This document shows, one piece after another, positions 10,600-21,793 of a DNA stretch of 64,000 bases. Made by a program: the position numbers and the translations under genes. The DNA lies in assembly GCA_020881915.1 (NCBI GenBank), contig JAJFPB010000008.1, forward strand, positions 3,410,001 to 3,474,000, written 5' to 3'. The first letter of the stretch is position 1; each line of letters begins with the position of its first letter. This DNA comes from Paramyrothecium sp. XJ0827 (taxonomy: Eukaryota > Ascomycota > Sordariomycetes > Hypocreales > Stachybotryaceae). The notes beneath the pieces are model-generated. The model was not told the DNA's origin and ran no database searches. It was given only the letters and a program-made list of their open reading frames with translations.

Positions 10600-11066
10600 A
10601 TGTCTTCCATTAGAAAGCATAACAAGAAGCTCAATAGGAATTTTCACAACGGCCTATTGAGCAAAGCTTATAAATATGGCAAGCTTCGTGGAGTCAAAGT
10701 GGCCTTGTATGTTGAATATTCAGAGAAGCAAGAGCTGGTGTCCTTCAAGTCACATAAGGATTTCGATCTTGAGCAGCTTATCGAGAAGGTAAGTTGTGCG
10801 TCATCTAGGCATATTTCACACCATCTAACATGATGAAGAAATTGCAGCTTAAGACTAGGAATTATTCGCCCGAAGACGTAGAGAAGAAGCTGAATAGCGC
10901 GCAGTCGAAGCCTGCTGTCACAAGGGCCAGTGACCCATCTATACCAGCTCAGGCTGCGATCCGGATTGGGTTAGATGCGCACAAGAGGCTGGACCTGCGC
11001 AAGTTTCCGGAGCTACCGGAGCTGAACATGACTCTGCTGAAGGATCGTCGTGCGAATCCTTACTAG
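10600..11066 (+). CDS. small MADS-box-like (SRF-type) protein
   Basis: Exons 10600-10788 and 10848-11066 (59-nt intron, GTAAGT...TTGCAG) give 135 residues. The N-terminus reads RKHNKKLNRNFHNGLLSKAYKYGKLRG, then VALYVEYSEKQELVSFKS. This corresponds to the MADS DNA-binding helix and first strand, as in fungal SRF-like mini-proteins. The canonical RQVTF-type basic start is degenerate. The C-terminal 70 residues have no recognised domain. The stop codon lies only 11 bp before the 9-bp target duplication of the Mutator-like element. A DNA-binding role is inferred from the fold only. Confidence 0.6.
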
Positions 11067-11086
11067 ACACGCAATGGCCTTAGAAT

Positions 11087-11167
11087 GGCGGCCGCTACAT
11101 CCGCACCCGGATGCGGATTTAGAATTGCCGCACCCGGGTGCGGTGGTTATGTAAGCATTCGTTGCCC
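11087..11167 (+). repeat. left terminal inverted repeat of the MULE
   Basis: 81 bp, complementary to 13770-13850 with mismatches at two positions. It contains two internal palindromes of the CCGCACCCGGGTGCGG type, which may be transposase binding sites. Confidence 0.92.
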
Positions 11168-11226
11168 ACTAAGCAACTGCGCGCAACGTTCAAATCTCAA
11201 GATCCAGAACGGCCATGGATTCCCAA

Positions 11227-13704
11227 TTATCTGTCTGAGTATAAATTCTGCTGTTCTTTAGCATCCTTCTCAGCCGCCTCCCAGACCCCGCGCATGCCTC
11301 TTCTACTAGAAAAACGATTGCTTTCCATCTCTACGGCTACCTGGGCCTCAACCCGGTCATCTTCTGCCTTGCTCCAATCTAGGTAGGCTATCATCTCCTC
11401 CTTGGTCCAGTCTCTAGATCCGGTTGGCATCGTACAGCATTTTCCCATCTGCTTCCAGTCAAGGCACCATTGGTAGCTAGCTTTATCGTATCGCAGAGGC
11501 AGACCCACCGCCTTCCGATATGCCTGGTTAGTTTTAATACTTCCACGAGGCTGGGCCTTGTACCAAGCATCTCGAGCAGCAACATATCTCTGGTAGATAG
11601 CCTGTGGGTCATCGTATCTTAGTGTCGGCGCCACCCCTGCCTGCATCAATAATGCTGCCGGCACTGTGTTGGTTGTGCCGCCGACATTAACAACGATACA
11701 GCTAGTACTATCCCTATCTGACCCGGCCTGCCCTGACGGTGCCGACCACGGTGCCGAAGGCGTTGGCCTTACCTGCCCCGATGATTCTGACGATGATGAC
11801 GCTGACGATTGTAAGATCTCCTCGTACCGCAGAGGGCATGCTTTCGAGGTCATCGTATGACCTAGTGTGTGGCATCTGCTGCATTTAGGCAGTGCTCTCG
11901 GTTGTGCTACGGCCTCAACTGCCTCAAATGCACTAGGCTCTCGCCTCGTGCTCGTTATCGGCTGATTACGCCTCTCGTTACGTTGGCTTGGGGCTGTTCT
12001 GGTGGGTTCTAGCATAGGCTGTGGCTGAGCTATATCTCGCTTCAAGTGCCAGTGGGGATGAAAATGCTCCAGTAAAAGGCCCTTCTTTTCTTCCTCCAGC
12101 TTTTTTAAGGTATGAACACATGGTAGTCCATGAGAGGATGTGAAGCTTTGGCTGCAGGGAGATTTAAGCGCCGAGAGCAACCGCTGTTGTTCTTGCACCT
12201 TGCGTAAAGCCTGATGTGAAACCCAGCCCCGTATAGCCTCGAACAGTACCCCCGAGATATCTAGCGGTATCCGTACCTGTTGAGAGACCCGTATATGTTT
12301 CAGTTCCTTTAATTGGTTGGCAATAGCAGGTCTTATGGCTTGCCAGGTATCAAAGAGATCTAGCGTAGATGTCTTGATGTGTGATTTTATCAAGGAATGA
12401 ATTCCTTCCGCCCTAGGAAATTTATTAGTATTTATCTTCTATGGTTCTATAATCCCATAAGCTACCTGCCTTGAAGTAGCAATATTGCCGAAGTGCAAGT
12501 GTTTATCTACCCATGCTTTGACGATCCTCTCTTTATAAGGTTCAAGCCAGACTGTCTTAATATACCCAACTGCCTCAGTGTATTTCTCGCCATATTTACG
12601 CTCAAGGCTAGCCAGACGCTCTTCGAACACCGCTTCAGTTGGTGAGGCTACAATCGAGTGCCAGGATGCATAGAATTCATCCCATGCTTTCTCCGGCTGG
12701 TCTCCGTCGCTTAGCAGAAAGACAGGTCGGCAATGCTGCAAGACGGCCTTGTTGACGTGCCAGAGGCAAAGCAGGGCCTTGGAAAATGGGAAACAGGTTG
12801 CTGAAGCATTCATAGCCGCTAGCCATCGGTCTGTCAAGATGACAGAAGGAAGGCTGTGCTTGTAGAGGGACTTGAGATGCTGCAAGGCCCACGAGTAGTC
12901 CTCTTCTATCTCGCCGGAGAGAAATGCAAAGGCGATGCAGAATGAGCGCTGGCAGGAGTCAACGCCAACCATATCAAGGAGTGGCATAGCGTGTTTATTC
13001 GTCTTGTAAGTACAATCCAATATCAGGACGTCAGGATTGCTCTGCAGATATGCGACAGAGTCTGGATGGGCGAAGAAGATAGCCGTTAGCCGATTATCTG
13101 CATCCAATCGAACCCGGCACCAGAAACCCTCCCTGTTCAATTGGTCGACCAGTGCCTGGATACTGCTTTGACCCTCACGTAGATCTCTTCCTGTTGCCGC
13201 TATTCGATTATAAATATCCTTCTGGGTTGCAATGGTATCGGAATTATTATAAAGATAGGTTCTGATTTCACGAGGGGCAGTTCCAGAAGCTGTGAGACTG
13301 GAGACAACTTTAATATCGTTCTCCTTAAGCTTGCGGTGTGCTGGGTGTGCGGATGGGTCTTCGCTCGGCGGGTGGTTGTGTACAGCGTATTCCCGGCCCG
13401 GTCGATAGCTTAAGACCCATGAAGTTCCATCTAGGGATTGTTTTGCAAGTACCGAGAACTTGCAACCAGTTCCCCGGCTGCATGTGCGACGTTTCCGCTC
13501 GCAAGATGCGCTTGGTGGTAGGCCATTTCGATCACAAGCAAAGATGACTCTCACACGGCCATTTGGTGTCTTCATGGACTTCCCGGTCGTGAATGCATAG
13601 CCTCTAGACTTCGCCCAGGAATTGATAGCAGCGAGAAGAGACTCGCGTGAGTCGTACGTGCCTTCTGGTGGGAGCACATCGTCAGGGAACGCTGCTTGGT
13701 CCAT
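11227..13704 (-). CDS. MULE transposase
   Basis: Exon 1 is 13704-12470 and exon 2 is 12412-11227, giving 806 residues. It has an N-terminal FAR1-like zinc domain with HNHPPSEDP, a MULE transposase core (VLILDCTYKTNKHAMPLLDM, then VILTDRWLAAMN and CLWHVNK) and the start of a TSR/AEGIHSLIKSH helix. A SWIM-type motif (CSQSF...GLPCVH) and a C-terminal zinc knuckle (CSRCHTLGHT...C) follow. The two large frames join only if the 57-nt intron starts with GC (AG|GCAGGT) and ends CCTAG after a TACTAAT branch point. A GT donor four bases further in would shift the frame. Otherwise the two halves are separated by a stop and a one-base shift. Confidence 0.85.
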
Positions 13705-13769
13705 AGCGGTAGCGTCTGGGTATTACCTTTGTGGTGGGCAGCCCCTGAGCGGTTGGTGTGGTTGGGGGG

Positions 13770-13850
13770 GGGCGACGAATGCTTACATAACCGCCGCACC
13801 CGGGTGCGGCAATTCTAAATCCGCATCCGGGTGCGGATGTAGCGGCCGCC
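13770..13850 (-). repeat. right terminal inverted repeat of the MULE
   Basis: Mirror of 11087-11167; the outer end GTAGCGGCCGCC abuts the second CCTTAGAAT target copy at 13851. Confidence 0.92.
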
Positions 13851-13859
13851 CCTTAGAAT

Positions 13860-14584
13860 ATGTCAATACTATTACTTGTTTGACGGACCTACATGTCGGC
13901 ATTGCCATCCGGATCGTCGTTGGCACGTAGTAACCAACCCGTACATGTCAGCAAATTCGAAAATTCCGTGATCGCCTTCAGGCCCCCTGGGCATTGATGC
14001 ACACTATCAACCCCCCTGGACCTTGGTTCACACCATGAAACCCCGGACTTCCAGGCGCCTCCGGATGTCGATGCACGTTAATCTCTCATAACGTGTATGT
14101 CGCATGCGAACCATGTGCGCAGTGTGCCTATTCAAGTAAGACCAAGCACGCATTTCCACTAGAACCAAACTTGTTCACACCACCATTGCTATGCGCTCAG
14201 CTTGGGGGCTTTTTCAAAGAGATGGAGGGGTGGAGACACCCATGTCCCCAGTTTTGGGACCTCTGAAGTCACGAAATGGGACCGTCTAAATTTGGCTTAA
14301 CCACATTGTCATTTTTGATACTCGGAACCAAACCTGCTCTGCAGAGACCTAGTACGAGAACTAAACAAGGAAGCAATCAGGCGAGTGCTTATGGGTAGGT
14401 TGCATCGGCGCATATGACGTTTTGAGAATGCAACCAACAGCAAAGTCGACTAGACCCGGAAGTTCCAGCCGCCTGCCCAACCACATATAAAATCTTGTTT
14501 CAAACTCGGCCGTGATGGGGGAAACAAAAATATTTTTTTAAAATTTTTTTTATCAAGTTCTTTCGAAAGTATTTGGCCAATCAG
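13860..14584. other. intergenic, AT-run before coiled-coil gene
   Basis: No gene seen. A T/A-rich tract lies at 14527-14553, just upstream of the coiled-coil gene; it may be part of its promoter. Confidence 0.5.
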
Positions 14585-15737
14585 ATGGCTCTATCTGATG
14601 GAGCGAGCACGATGAGGGCAATGCCTCAGCGGAGACCAAGGGTCGTTACGACCTTCGAGGGACATTCTAGGCCCCAGCCGCGTCCTGACACCACCAATTT
14701 TACCCTCACGACAGGCAACGAACATAGAACTGTAAGCACAAGTAATTTCACATACGGTCTGGTATTTTATTAATGGCCAAAAGGTGCAGGCAGACGCGAC
14801 CACTGTGGATAGGACTGCAGGCTCAGACCCCTTAGATCGGGACCTTTGGGCGGCGATTCAAACAATCAGAACGATCCGTCAAGAGCGTCTAAGTGCTGCA
14901 CGTGCCTACATCAAGTTGGAAGATAGCATGAGAGCAGTGCAGAAGGCTCATTCGGGCCTAACGTCAGACTACAACGAGCTCTTGGAAAACTTCAATACTC
15001 TCCGGGAAAATTACAGTACTCTTCGTGCAAGATACAACTCTCTCGTCGCCAACTCACCAAAGATCACAGAAGATCCGAGACAAGTTGAAGCTCTTCAGGC
15101 AGCACTTGAGCAAGAGAAAACTTTGAAGGAAGCGGCAGAGACACGAATGCGCCAAGCCGATGATGAGATTGCTAAAATCAAGAAGTGTAATGGCCAGGAG
15201 CTTGCAGCACGAGATACAACGATCCAGCGGCTTGAAGAAGGTATGAAGAGGAAGGAAGATTTGATAAGTCAGATGCAAAACCAGCTGGCATCATCCCAGC
15301 AACTCGCAACCGAAGCTCAAGACACCGACCTCGAAAGGTTGAAGGCAACCAACTCGGACCAAAAACAGACGATAAGCAATCTCGAGGAGCAAAACGCTAT
15401 TTATTTGGCCGAGAACATAGCCGCTAGGACCCTCATAGAGCATTTGGAAAGACTGAAAGCGCAGTTGAAGAGTAACCACGAGGATGATTTGAAGCAGTTA
15501 CGGGAAGAGAACAAAAATCTCGAAGAAGTTTTGCGAGAGACGCTCCATAAGCAGGAGACTGTTTCGGAGGAGGACAAACTACAACTGAGGTGCCAGATAC
15601 AGAGCCAGCAGCTTGAAACAATCAAGGCGGCTTTGATGAACCGGTTTCCCGAGCTTCACGACAATTTGGACAACATCGATGTCGTGTTGGCTGGTAGTTT
15701 GGGCAGGAAAACACGAAAGAGAAGACAATTGACTTGA
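14585..15737 (+). CDS. coiled-coil protein, unknown
   Basis: Exons 14585-14731 and 14790-15737; a 58-nt intron (GTAAGC...GTGCAG) gives 364 residues. Residues 1-60 are basic and disordered (MPQRRPRVVTT). From about residue 80 to 330 the sequence is an almost unbroken heptad-type coiled coil (LENFNTLRENYSTLRARYNSL and many EELE/QLK repeats). The end is basic (RKTRKRRQLT), a possible nuclear signal. No enzymatic domain is present and no family can be named. Cytoskeletal or scaffold roles would be guesses. Confidence 0.65.
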
Positions 15738-16034
15738 TGGTCCCAACGCACAGCCTACTCCCAACATCAATTTATACACAATTCGGAAGTTTTGTTGTTG
15801 ATTTACTCTGTATTTAAAACTCTAGTTTGAAACCAAATTTTGTTGGCCACTCTGTTCACCTTCTCCTTTCTTGAGTTTCAAAGAGTCAATTTAGTAGTGA
15901 TGCCTCCGGTGGGCCATATTCATGATAGCTTGCACAGTCGTCTAAAATAGTTGCCATTTGTTTTGAAAGCAGAAATAAATTTATTTGACTCAATCCTGCA
16001 GGTCCCGCAGCATGACGCTATCTACAATGTCTCG

Positions 16035-17426
16035 TTACAGATCAAAGTCCTCTTTGATCAGGTCCGCGGCCTTTTCTGCGACACTATAGACAACCGTTTG
16101 TATGTTGCACCTCGGGATGATTGGCATTACACTAGCGTCTACGACTCGTAAACCTTTCACCCCATAAACCTTGAGACGACTGTCGACAACTCCTCCTTTA
16201 TCCCGTGGGAGCATCGCGCATGTCCCAGCTGGGTGGTTGTTTGACAAGGCTGTCTGACGAATGTAGTTCTTTGCTTGCTCAACTGTATCAAGCTGAGGTT
16301 CGCCCGGTTGCGCACGGCGGCCGCCGACCTTAAGAAAGTCGGCTAGAGGCGGGATTTTAGCCAATTTTTCGATGACCACGAGATAACGCGCAAATATCTC
16401 CAAATCAAGCGGATGCGATAGATAACGAGGGTCGATCGCCGGCTGAGCTTCCGGGTCTGCAGACGCGATATGAGAACTGCCACGAGAAAGAGGGTGAAGA
16501 AGGGCTGCACCAAGACTAAGGTAATTCCCCGGTCGAGGATCTGTTGTCAAGCCGATCTGCTTAGGCCCGTTGTGCAGGTTGACCTGGGATGGAATCGCAA
16601 ATAACGCCCCTAGTGCTTCTGAAGCGCCACTTAAAAGGCCTTCCACGAACTCATAGTGCTGTTTGGCGAATCCCGAGACAGGCAGGCTTGAATTGAGCTC
16701 ACGCAAGGTTTTCGAGACGACTTCTGGAGGCCAAATCTCTTTTGAGATTGGCATAAAGGCATATGTTATCAGAGACCCGCTTGCAAATGGACCGGCCTGG
16801 CGTTCTTGATACATAGACATGGCGGAAGTCAAGACTTCCGGCTCCTGTCGTAGAAGAGGATCGCCTGTAGAAATTCCATCGATTACTTCAAAACTGATTC
16901 CAGTCATGATGTGATCCTGAAGGTTCTCTCCGATGTTTGGATTGTTGACGTTGACAGGTATGTTGAGTGATTGGAGAAGCTTCTCATCGCCAATACCAGA
17001 TAGCTCCAGTAGCTTGGGTGATCCAAAAGCGCCTGCCGCAAGTATTACTTCCTTCTTCGCATAGACGGTTCGTGAAGGGCTGTGCTGTAAGTGGAACAGA
17101 GCTCCTCGCGCAGTATTAGACCCATCATCCGAAATGATGAGCCTGCTGACCGTGGCCCCAGTGATGAGTTTCAGGTTAGGTCTTTTGCTCGCAGGCTCAT
17201 AGTATGCGCTTCCTGAATAGCTGCGTGTTCTAGTTGCCGGATCAATCGAAGATGGACAACTAAAGCAGCCAGTGCCATGACCGCTGAAAGGATCTCGGGC
17301 AATAGCTGGTCCGAAGCGTTCGAAAGTGTCAATGATTGCTTTCCCAAGATTATTTATTAACGCCCAGCTCGTCAACTCCCCACCTAACCTTTCTCGGAAT
17401 TTGATGCCTAAAATATCATTTAACCT
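16035..17426 (-). pseudogene. GMC oxidoreductase, 5' truncated
   Basis: An open minus-strand frame of about 460 residues covers the middle and C-terminal part of a glucose-methanol-choline oxidoreductase. It has GCFSCPSSIDPATRTRSYS, the VILAAGAFGSPKLLELSGIG signature, and the C-terminal active-site region NNHPAGTCAMLPRDKGGVVDSRLKVYG ending CNIQTVVYSVAEKAADLI. The N-terminal 150-200 residues with the GxGxxG FAD-binding motif are missing. Only about 265 bp separate the frame from the divergent Bet4 gene, and that space holds no coding sequence for it. The family oxidises alcohols, sugars or choline using FAD. Unless a distant exon exists, it cannot bind FAD normally. Confidence 0.75.
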
Positions 17427-17690
17427 TCATCAGCGCCGAACTGTTGAGATCTCGCACGCGGCATCGACTCCTTTGCCAACCTAGATTTACAAATTGTGCA
17501 CTCAGCTTCTTCTACAAAGTCACAGTCCAAGGGGTGACTGAAGCCATAATTCTAAGGCACCAACTTCAAAGCTGCTTGACATGTGATGAGTTTCTCCGAT
17601 GTTAGCCCGAAGCGGCGAAAGGATATTCCGATGTCGTTGACGAAACATCGATTCAATCCCTCGCTTTGAACCATAGCAGGCAACTTCGGT

Positions 17691-18814
17691 ATGGAATACG
17701 TAAGTAGGCTCCTAATCCCTTAATCTCCTGGCTATTTTGCTAAGTGTCTAAGCATGGAATACCTCGTGTTGCAGGCGAACGCCCCGAAGCGCAACGATTG
17801 CAAGAACTGGAGAAAATTCATACGTACCGTAACCTCGAAAACAAAGTCTGCAACCAAGCCGCGTCGGGGGATTACAGCTCTACACTCTTCCAACATACCG
17901 CCGAGCTCCTTCGTCTCAATCCTGAATACTATACGATCTGGAATATCCGCCGCCGTTGTCTGATTAGCCTGTGGAACGGAGCTTCAGACGCTCGAAATTC
18001 GGAAAATATCAGTGAAGCTTTGAGTTCTGAGCTTACGTTCACAATACCTCTGCTAAAAAACCGACCGAAGTGCTACTGGATCTGGACCTTTCGACAGTGG
18101 ATTCTATCACAGGCCATTCTCCGACTCTCAGTTCAGTCTGCACGCCAAATATGGGAAGCCGAGTTTGATCTCATAACTTTGATGCTGAACAAGGATGAAC
18201 GTAACTTCCATGCCTGGGGCTACAGGAGAGTTGTAGCCGCCGAGCTTGAAAGCTCCAAGCTTCAAGGAAGATGCATGGCCGAAGCTGAATTTTCTTTCAC
18301 AACAAGGATGATCAGCCGCAACTTATCCAACTTTTCCGCATGGCACCACAGGAGTCAACTCATCCCTGCGCTTCTTAACGAGCGACGCGCTGATGGTTTG
18401 ATGCGAGCGGCCTTTCTTGATGAGGAGCTGAATTTCGTCCGAGGAGGCTTGAACGTTGGTCCGGATGACGAAAGTCCATGGCATTACCATGACTTCTTAA
18501 TATCACAAATTATCAATCGCGGGACACAAACCTGTGTATTCCACCTGAGCACTTCTGACAAGATTGTTTATTTAAGACGCGAAATCGAAGAGATCCGAGA
18601 TCTCTTAGAAGACTACGCGAACGTGAAGCGCATTTACGAACGGCTTCTCGAGTATCATCTGGCATTGAATCGATTAGGAGATAGTAGTGAGCGTGCTGAT
18701 AGGATTCGCGATGCACATGATTGGCTTATGAAACTCCAGGCCCTTGATCCGATGCGTAAGGGCAGGTGGGCTGATTTAGAGACACAGCTTGGGCTTTCAA
18801 GGAACGAAGAATAG
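17691..18814 (+). CDS. BET4: Rab geranylgeranyltransferase alpha subunit
   Basis: A 9-nt first exon (17691-17699, ATGGAATAC) is followed by a 53-nt intron (GTAAGT...TCTAAG). Exon 2 is 17753-18814 and begins HGIPRV, the conserved start of Bet4; total 356 residues. Five prenyltransferase alpha repeats are visible: NPEYYTIWNIRR, KCYWIWTFRQW, NFHAWGYRRVV, NFSAWHHRSQL and ESPWHYHDFLI. With the beta subunit Bet2 and the escort protein, the enzyme attaches geranylgeranyl groups to Rab GTPases. The gene diverges from the broken GMC gene. Without the tiny exon there is no ATG before the conserved HGIPR, which supports the splice. Confidence 0.88.
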
Positions 18815-19116
18815 AAGAATAGCATTATCTAGCTCACAAACACTTTCTTTCAAACAGGAATAGCCAAGTCATTGCATACACCAACGTTACATGTGCATGA
18901 CGCAGCAAAGGGCTTCAAACTTGTTGGCTGATATCATGTCCGGGTCCTAGGCAGCAATATGCAAGAGCGGCGCGCCAGTTTAATAATCCTAAGAAATCAT
19001 GATACATTCATTTGGGCAATAACACGGGCACGAATTGGATTCTGAGAGCAAGACCCAAAGGAGTGCGAGAGGGGTGCCCAAGTGCATTAGGCCTGATGAG
19101 GGTGTCTTTGCCAGGA
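18815..19116. other. intergenic
   Basis: About 300 bp between Bet4 and the transposon remnant; nothing recognised. Confidence 0.5.
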
Positions 19117-19187
19117 GAGAAGAAATCAGGGGCAGCGTGCTTAAATGCCCCCGAGGGGAAGCGTCTTACTCGAGTGCTGCCTACCTC
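19117..19187 (+). repeat. 71-bp dispersed repeat (second copy at 41690-41760)
   Basis: The stretch starting GAGAAGAAATCAGGGGCAGC matches 41690-41760 at most positions, with small indels near the middle. It directly abuts the piggyBac remnant here but not at 41.7 kb, so it is probably an independent repeat family. Confidence 0.75.
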
Positions 19188-19442
19188 GGGACATTGGATG
19201 CGAATAGCATCAATAGCAGGGCCGGGCCACAAGGGCAGCGACGGCAGCAACGGAAGAAAGATACAAGGCCTCGGTGGGGCTGTCTGACTTGTAATGTAGC
19301 TCTTTGTAAAGGCGCCAAATGCTGGGACTTCTATCATAAGCCAATTTCCCTAGTTACCTAATGTCACTCGATTTTACCTGGTTTTAATTGGATCAGATCC
19401 CTGTCCGGTACATCCTTGTGCCCTTCGCACACTCAAGGAGAT
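19188..19442 (+). mobile_element. piggyBac 3'-end remnant
   Basis: This segment is the inverted counterpart of 62802-63058 and is almost identical to it. It encodes the last 60 or so residues of the piggyBac transposase, including the cysteine-rich tail WGCLTCNVALCKGAKCWDF and the ending KPISLVT, plus the following untranslated end. The rest of the transposase is missing, so it is a dead fragment. Confidence 0.85.
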
Positions 19443-19993
19443 ACGGGGGACCAAAAGCTGGACAAGGATTACAAACCTTTGTGGAGTCTAGAGATTCTGT
19501 GTGCCAGAAAATGTCCGACTGTTAGTTGTCGCATGCCATGTCCCAAGCCAGTAGTTGCGCAAACGCAGGGAGGGTGATAACCATTGGGCTAACCGGAACT
19601 AGCACACATGCCCAATCCACGTTATACCTGGTAAAGTTAGGGGGCGCGAAGCTACTTCACGCTGTCTGAAGCCGCGACTGCAATATGCATATTGGTTGGA
19701 GCTCATCATCTCTGGCAAACTTCTCAATGGGTGACGACGAATGAAGGATTGTACCACTCAACCAACAAGTTACCGGGCGGGGGGGGGGGGCCAAAATGCG
19801 ACCATTACTGTTAGAGCCCTCCAATACGCCCACTGCAACTTATAAAGGCAGTTGAAGTTTCGCGTTTGCTCCGAGGCCGCATGGCTGAACATCCTCGTTG
19901 CGTTGTGGATGCTTACCACCCAACTACTGGAACGAAGTTGGACTACCCGTATTTTAGGCTGTGTACACTAAAACCGTGGACCAGGCAAATACC
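19443..19993. other. intergenic, upstream of Zn(II)2Cys6 gene
   Basis: About 550 bp without a supported gene; a run of 12 G lies near 19780. It probably contains the promoter of the factor starting at 19994. Confidence 0.5.
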
Positions 19994-21638
19994 ATGTCGA
20001 TGCACGAGTGGCCCGATGGAGCCGCACTTGTGGCCAGAGCGCCAAAACTTCGATCACTAAAATGTCAACGATGCCGCCGGCGAAAAATAAAGGTGCCGTG
20101 ATCACTCTCGATGGCCGGACTTCGGCTTAACCTACTTTCATCAGAATCTATTTACGTACTAACATCTCCTCTTCTTCCATACAAACAGTGTGATGAGAAC
20201 TGGCCGACTTGTTCACAATGTTTGAAGGCTCGAAGTCCTTGCTCTGGTCCGCCAACTCAACTCGATAACAACAGCAAGTCTCAAGTTATGCGTCACCAGC
20301 CGGGGGGTACTGATGAAGTGGAGGTTCCAAACACGGAAAGCCAGGGTAGCACCCGCCTCCTCTATCATCTGGAGTATCCAAGTGGCGCTTCGTCCACCTG
20401 CCTGCGTCTTTCCAGTCCACGTTTGAATCCAACCACTTCTACGAGCCGTATCGCGTCCCGTTTGGTAGCTTATCTTGAGCATGGGCCACGAATCAATGCC
20501 TCTTCAGCTGCCGATTACTTTCGGCTGCTTCCCGCACGACTCGAGTATAGCGTGGCGCTACGTGATGCAGTTGCTCTCTTCTGCATATGTTGGGGCAACA
20601 ACTGCCGAGCCTACTCACCAAAAATACTCGCCAACTTGGAGGCCTATGGCAAAGCTTTGCGTAGTCTGCAGCGGGCACTCAGTGGCGAAGATAACGAAGG
20701 CAAGCAATTGCCCTGTGAGACATTGGCAGCAGTGAGTGTTATGGATCGCATCGAAGTCTTGTTTGGTGAACAGCCGAGACTACAAAGCACTACTCATTCG
20801 CAAGGTATATATAGTCTCATGGCAAAGAGAGGTCCGCCAGACCTGGATGATGATCTTGATGTATGCCTTGCGTTTGGGAACCAAACCGTGGTGGTAGGTT
20901 TTTTTAAGACCCAAGACCACGCCCTAATACTGATGTCTGCAGACAAATTATATTCTGTCACAAGGCGGTGATGATTTCTACATGTTTGAGGACTGGAAAA
21001 ACACCCTCATCCGAGCCAGTCACCAAAAAACCGAGGCTTCACACGCACTTATCGAGCATTATTTTTTTTCCCTCGAGATTCAAGGTTGGCCTCGTCTTAT
21101 TAAATGGTTCAAGCATATCACCGAAGATGAAAACGAGATTAAAAGGACAAACGAGGCAATTGTTCTCTGGGATTGCCTTGATACTTACAAAAGTGGTCTG
21201 AATAGGTTACGCGAGCGAATGATTGCCGAGCTAAATGGTGGCGAGCAGATTGCTGGTTCGCCAGATTACTCAACAGGCTCCAAGACTGCTTGCAGGGACA
21301 AAGGAGTAATACAGAGGTTGCTTATGTGCACTTCACTGTCGCTTGTGATCAACCGCATGATGCGTCCAATCGCCACAGATATCGGCGTTGAAGTCCTTTC
21401 GGACATCGATTCTGAACATCGGCAGCTGAGCGAGTCTATACGGAGTTACCTGATGGAGACGTCCGATATAAGTCCTGTATTGTCGGCACTATTGGCATCG
21501 CCGCTGGCCCTACCAATTGAAGCTGTGGGGAAAGACGCAGAGCACGCCGTCACCCTTATCAAGATTTTGATGCGCCAAAATGCAGCCGGAAGCAGACGAG
21601 AAGAGGAAGAAAGAGCAAAATTGGAAACAGAGGAGTAA
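19994..21638 (+). CDS. Zn(II)2Cys6 transcription factor
   Basis: Exons 19994-20092, 20189-20893 and 20943-21638 encode 499 residues. The zinc cluster is split by intron 1: Cys24, Cys27, then Cys34, Cys41, Cys44 and Cys51, spacing C-x2-C-x6-C-x6-C-x2-C-x6-C, with the basic RRRKIK between. This family binds CGG-containing sites as dimers in fungal nuclei. The rest is helical with no recognised fungal_trans signature; residues near 440-499 end in a charged EEEERAKLETEE tail. The frame does not close without all three exons. A related cluster half lies at 52.1 kb. The neighbouring secreted LPMO-like gene is a possible but unproven target. Confidence 0.82.
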
Positions 21639-21793
21639 GCTTTTACTCATTTGCGCGGGCACAACTTACAGAATGTGAAATACCATTAGTCTCAGCACCA
21701 CCCGAGTTGACAAAAGCCGATATTTATACACAGTCAAGCCGATTCCATTGTCTTGATAGTTCATCAAATAATGATATTTTGTTTCCTCACTAA

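Larger units (their letters stand above)
11087..13850 (-). mobile_element. Mutator-like element (MULE, Hop-type), 2764 bp
   Basis: The element is bounded by 81-bp terminal inverted repeats starting GGCGGCCGCTACATCCGCAC, with two mismatches between the ends. It is flanked by a 9-bp direct duplication CCTTAGAAT at 11078-11086 and 13851-13859. Nine-base target duplications and long terminal repeats are the hallmark of Mutator elements. It carries a single, apparently intact transposase gene on the minus strand. The clean duplication and near-identical ends indicate recent insertion, immediately behind the MADS-like gene. Confidence 0.93.
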
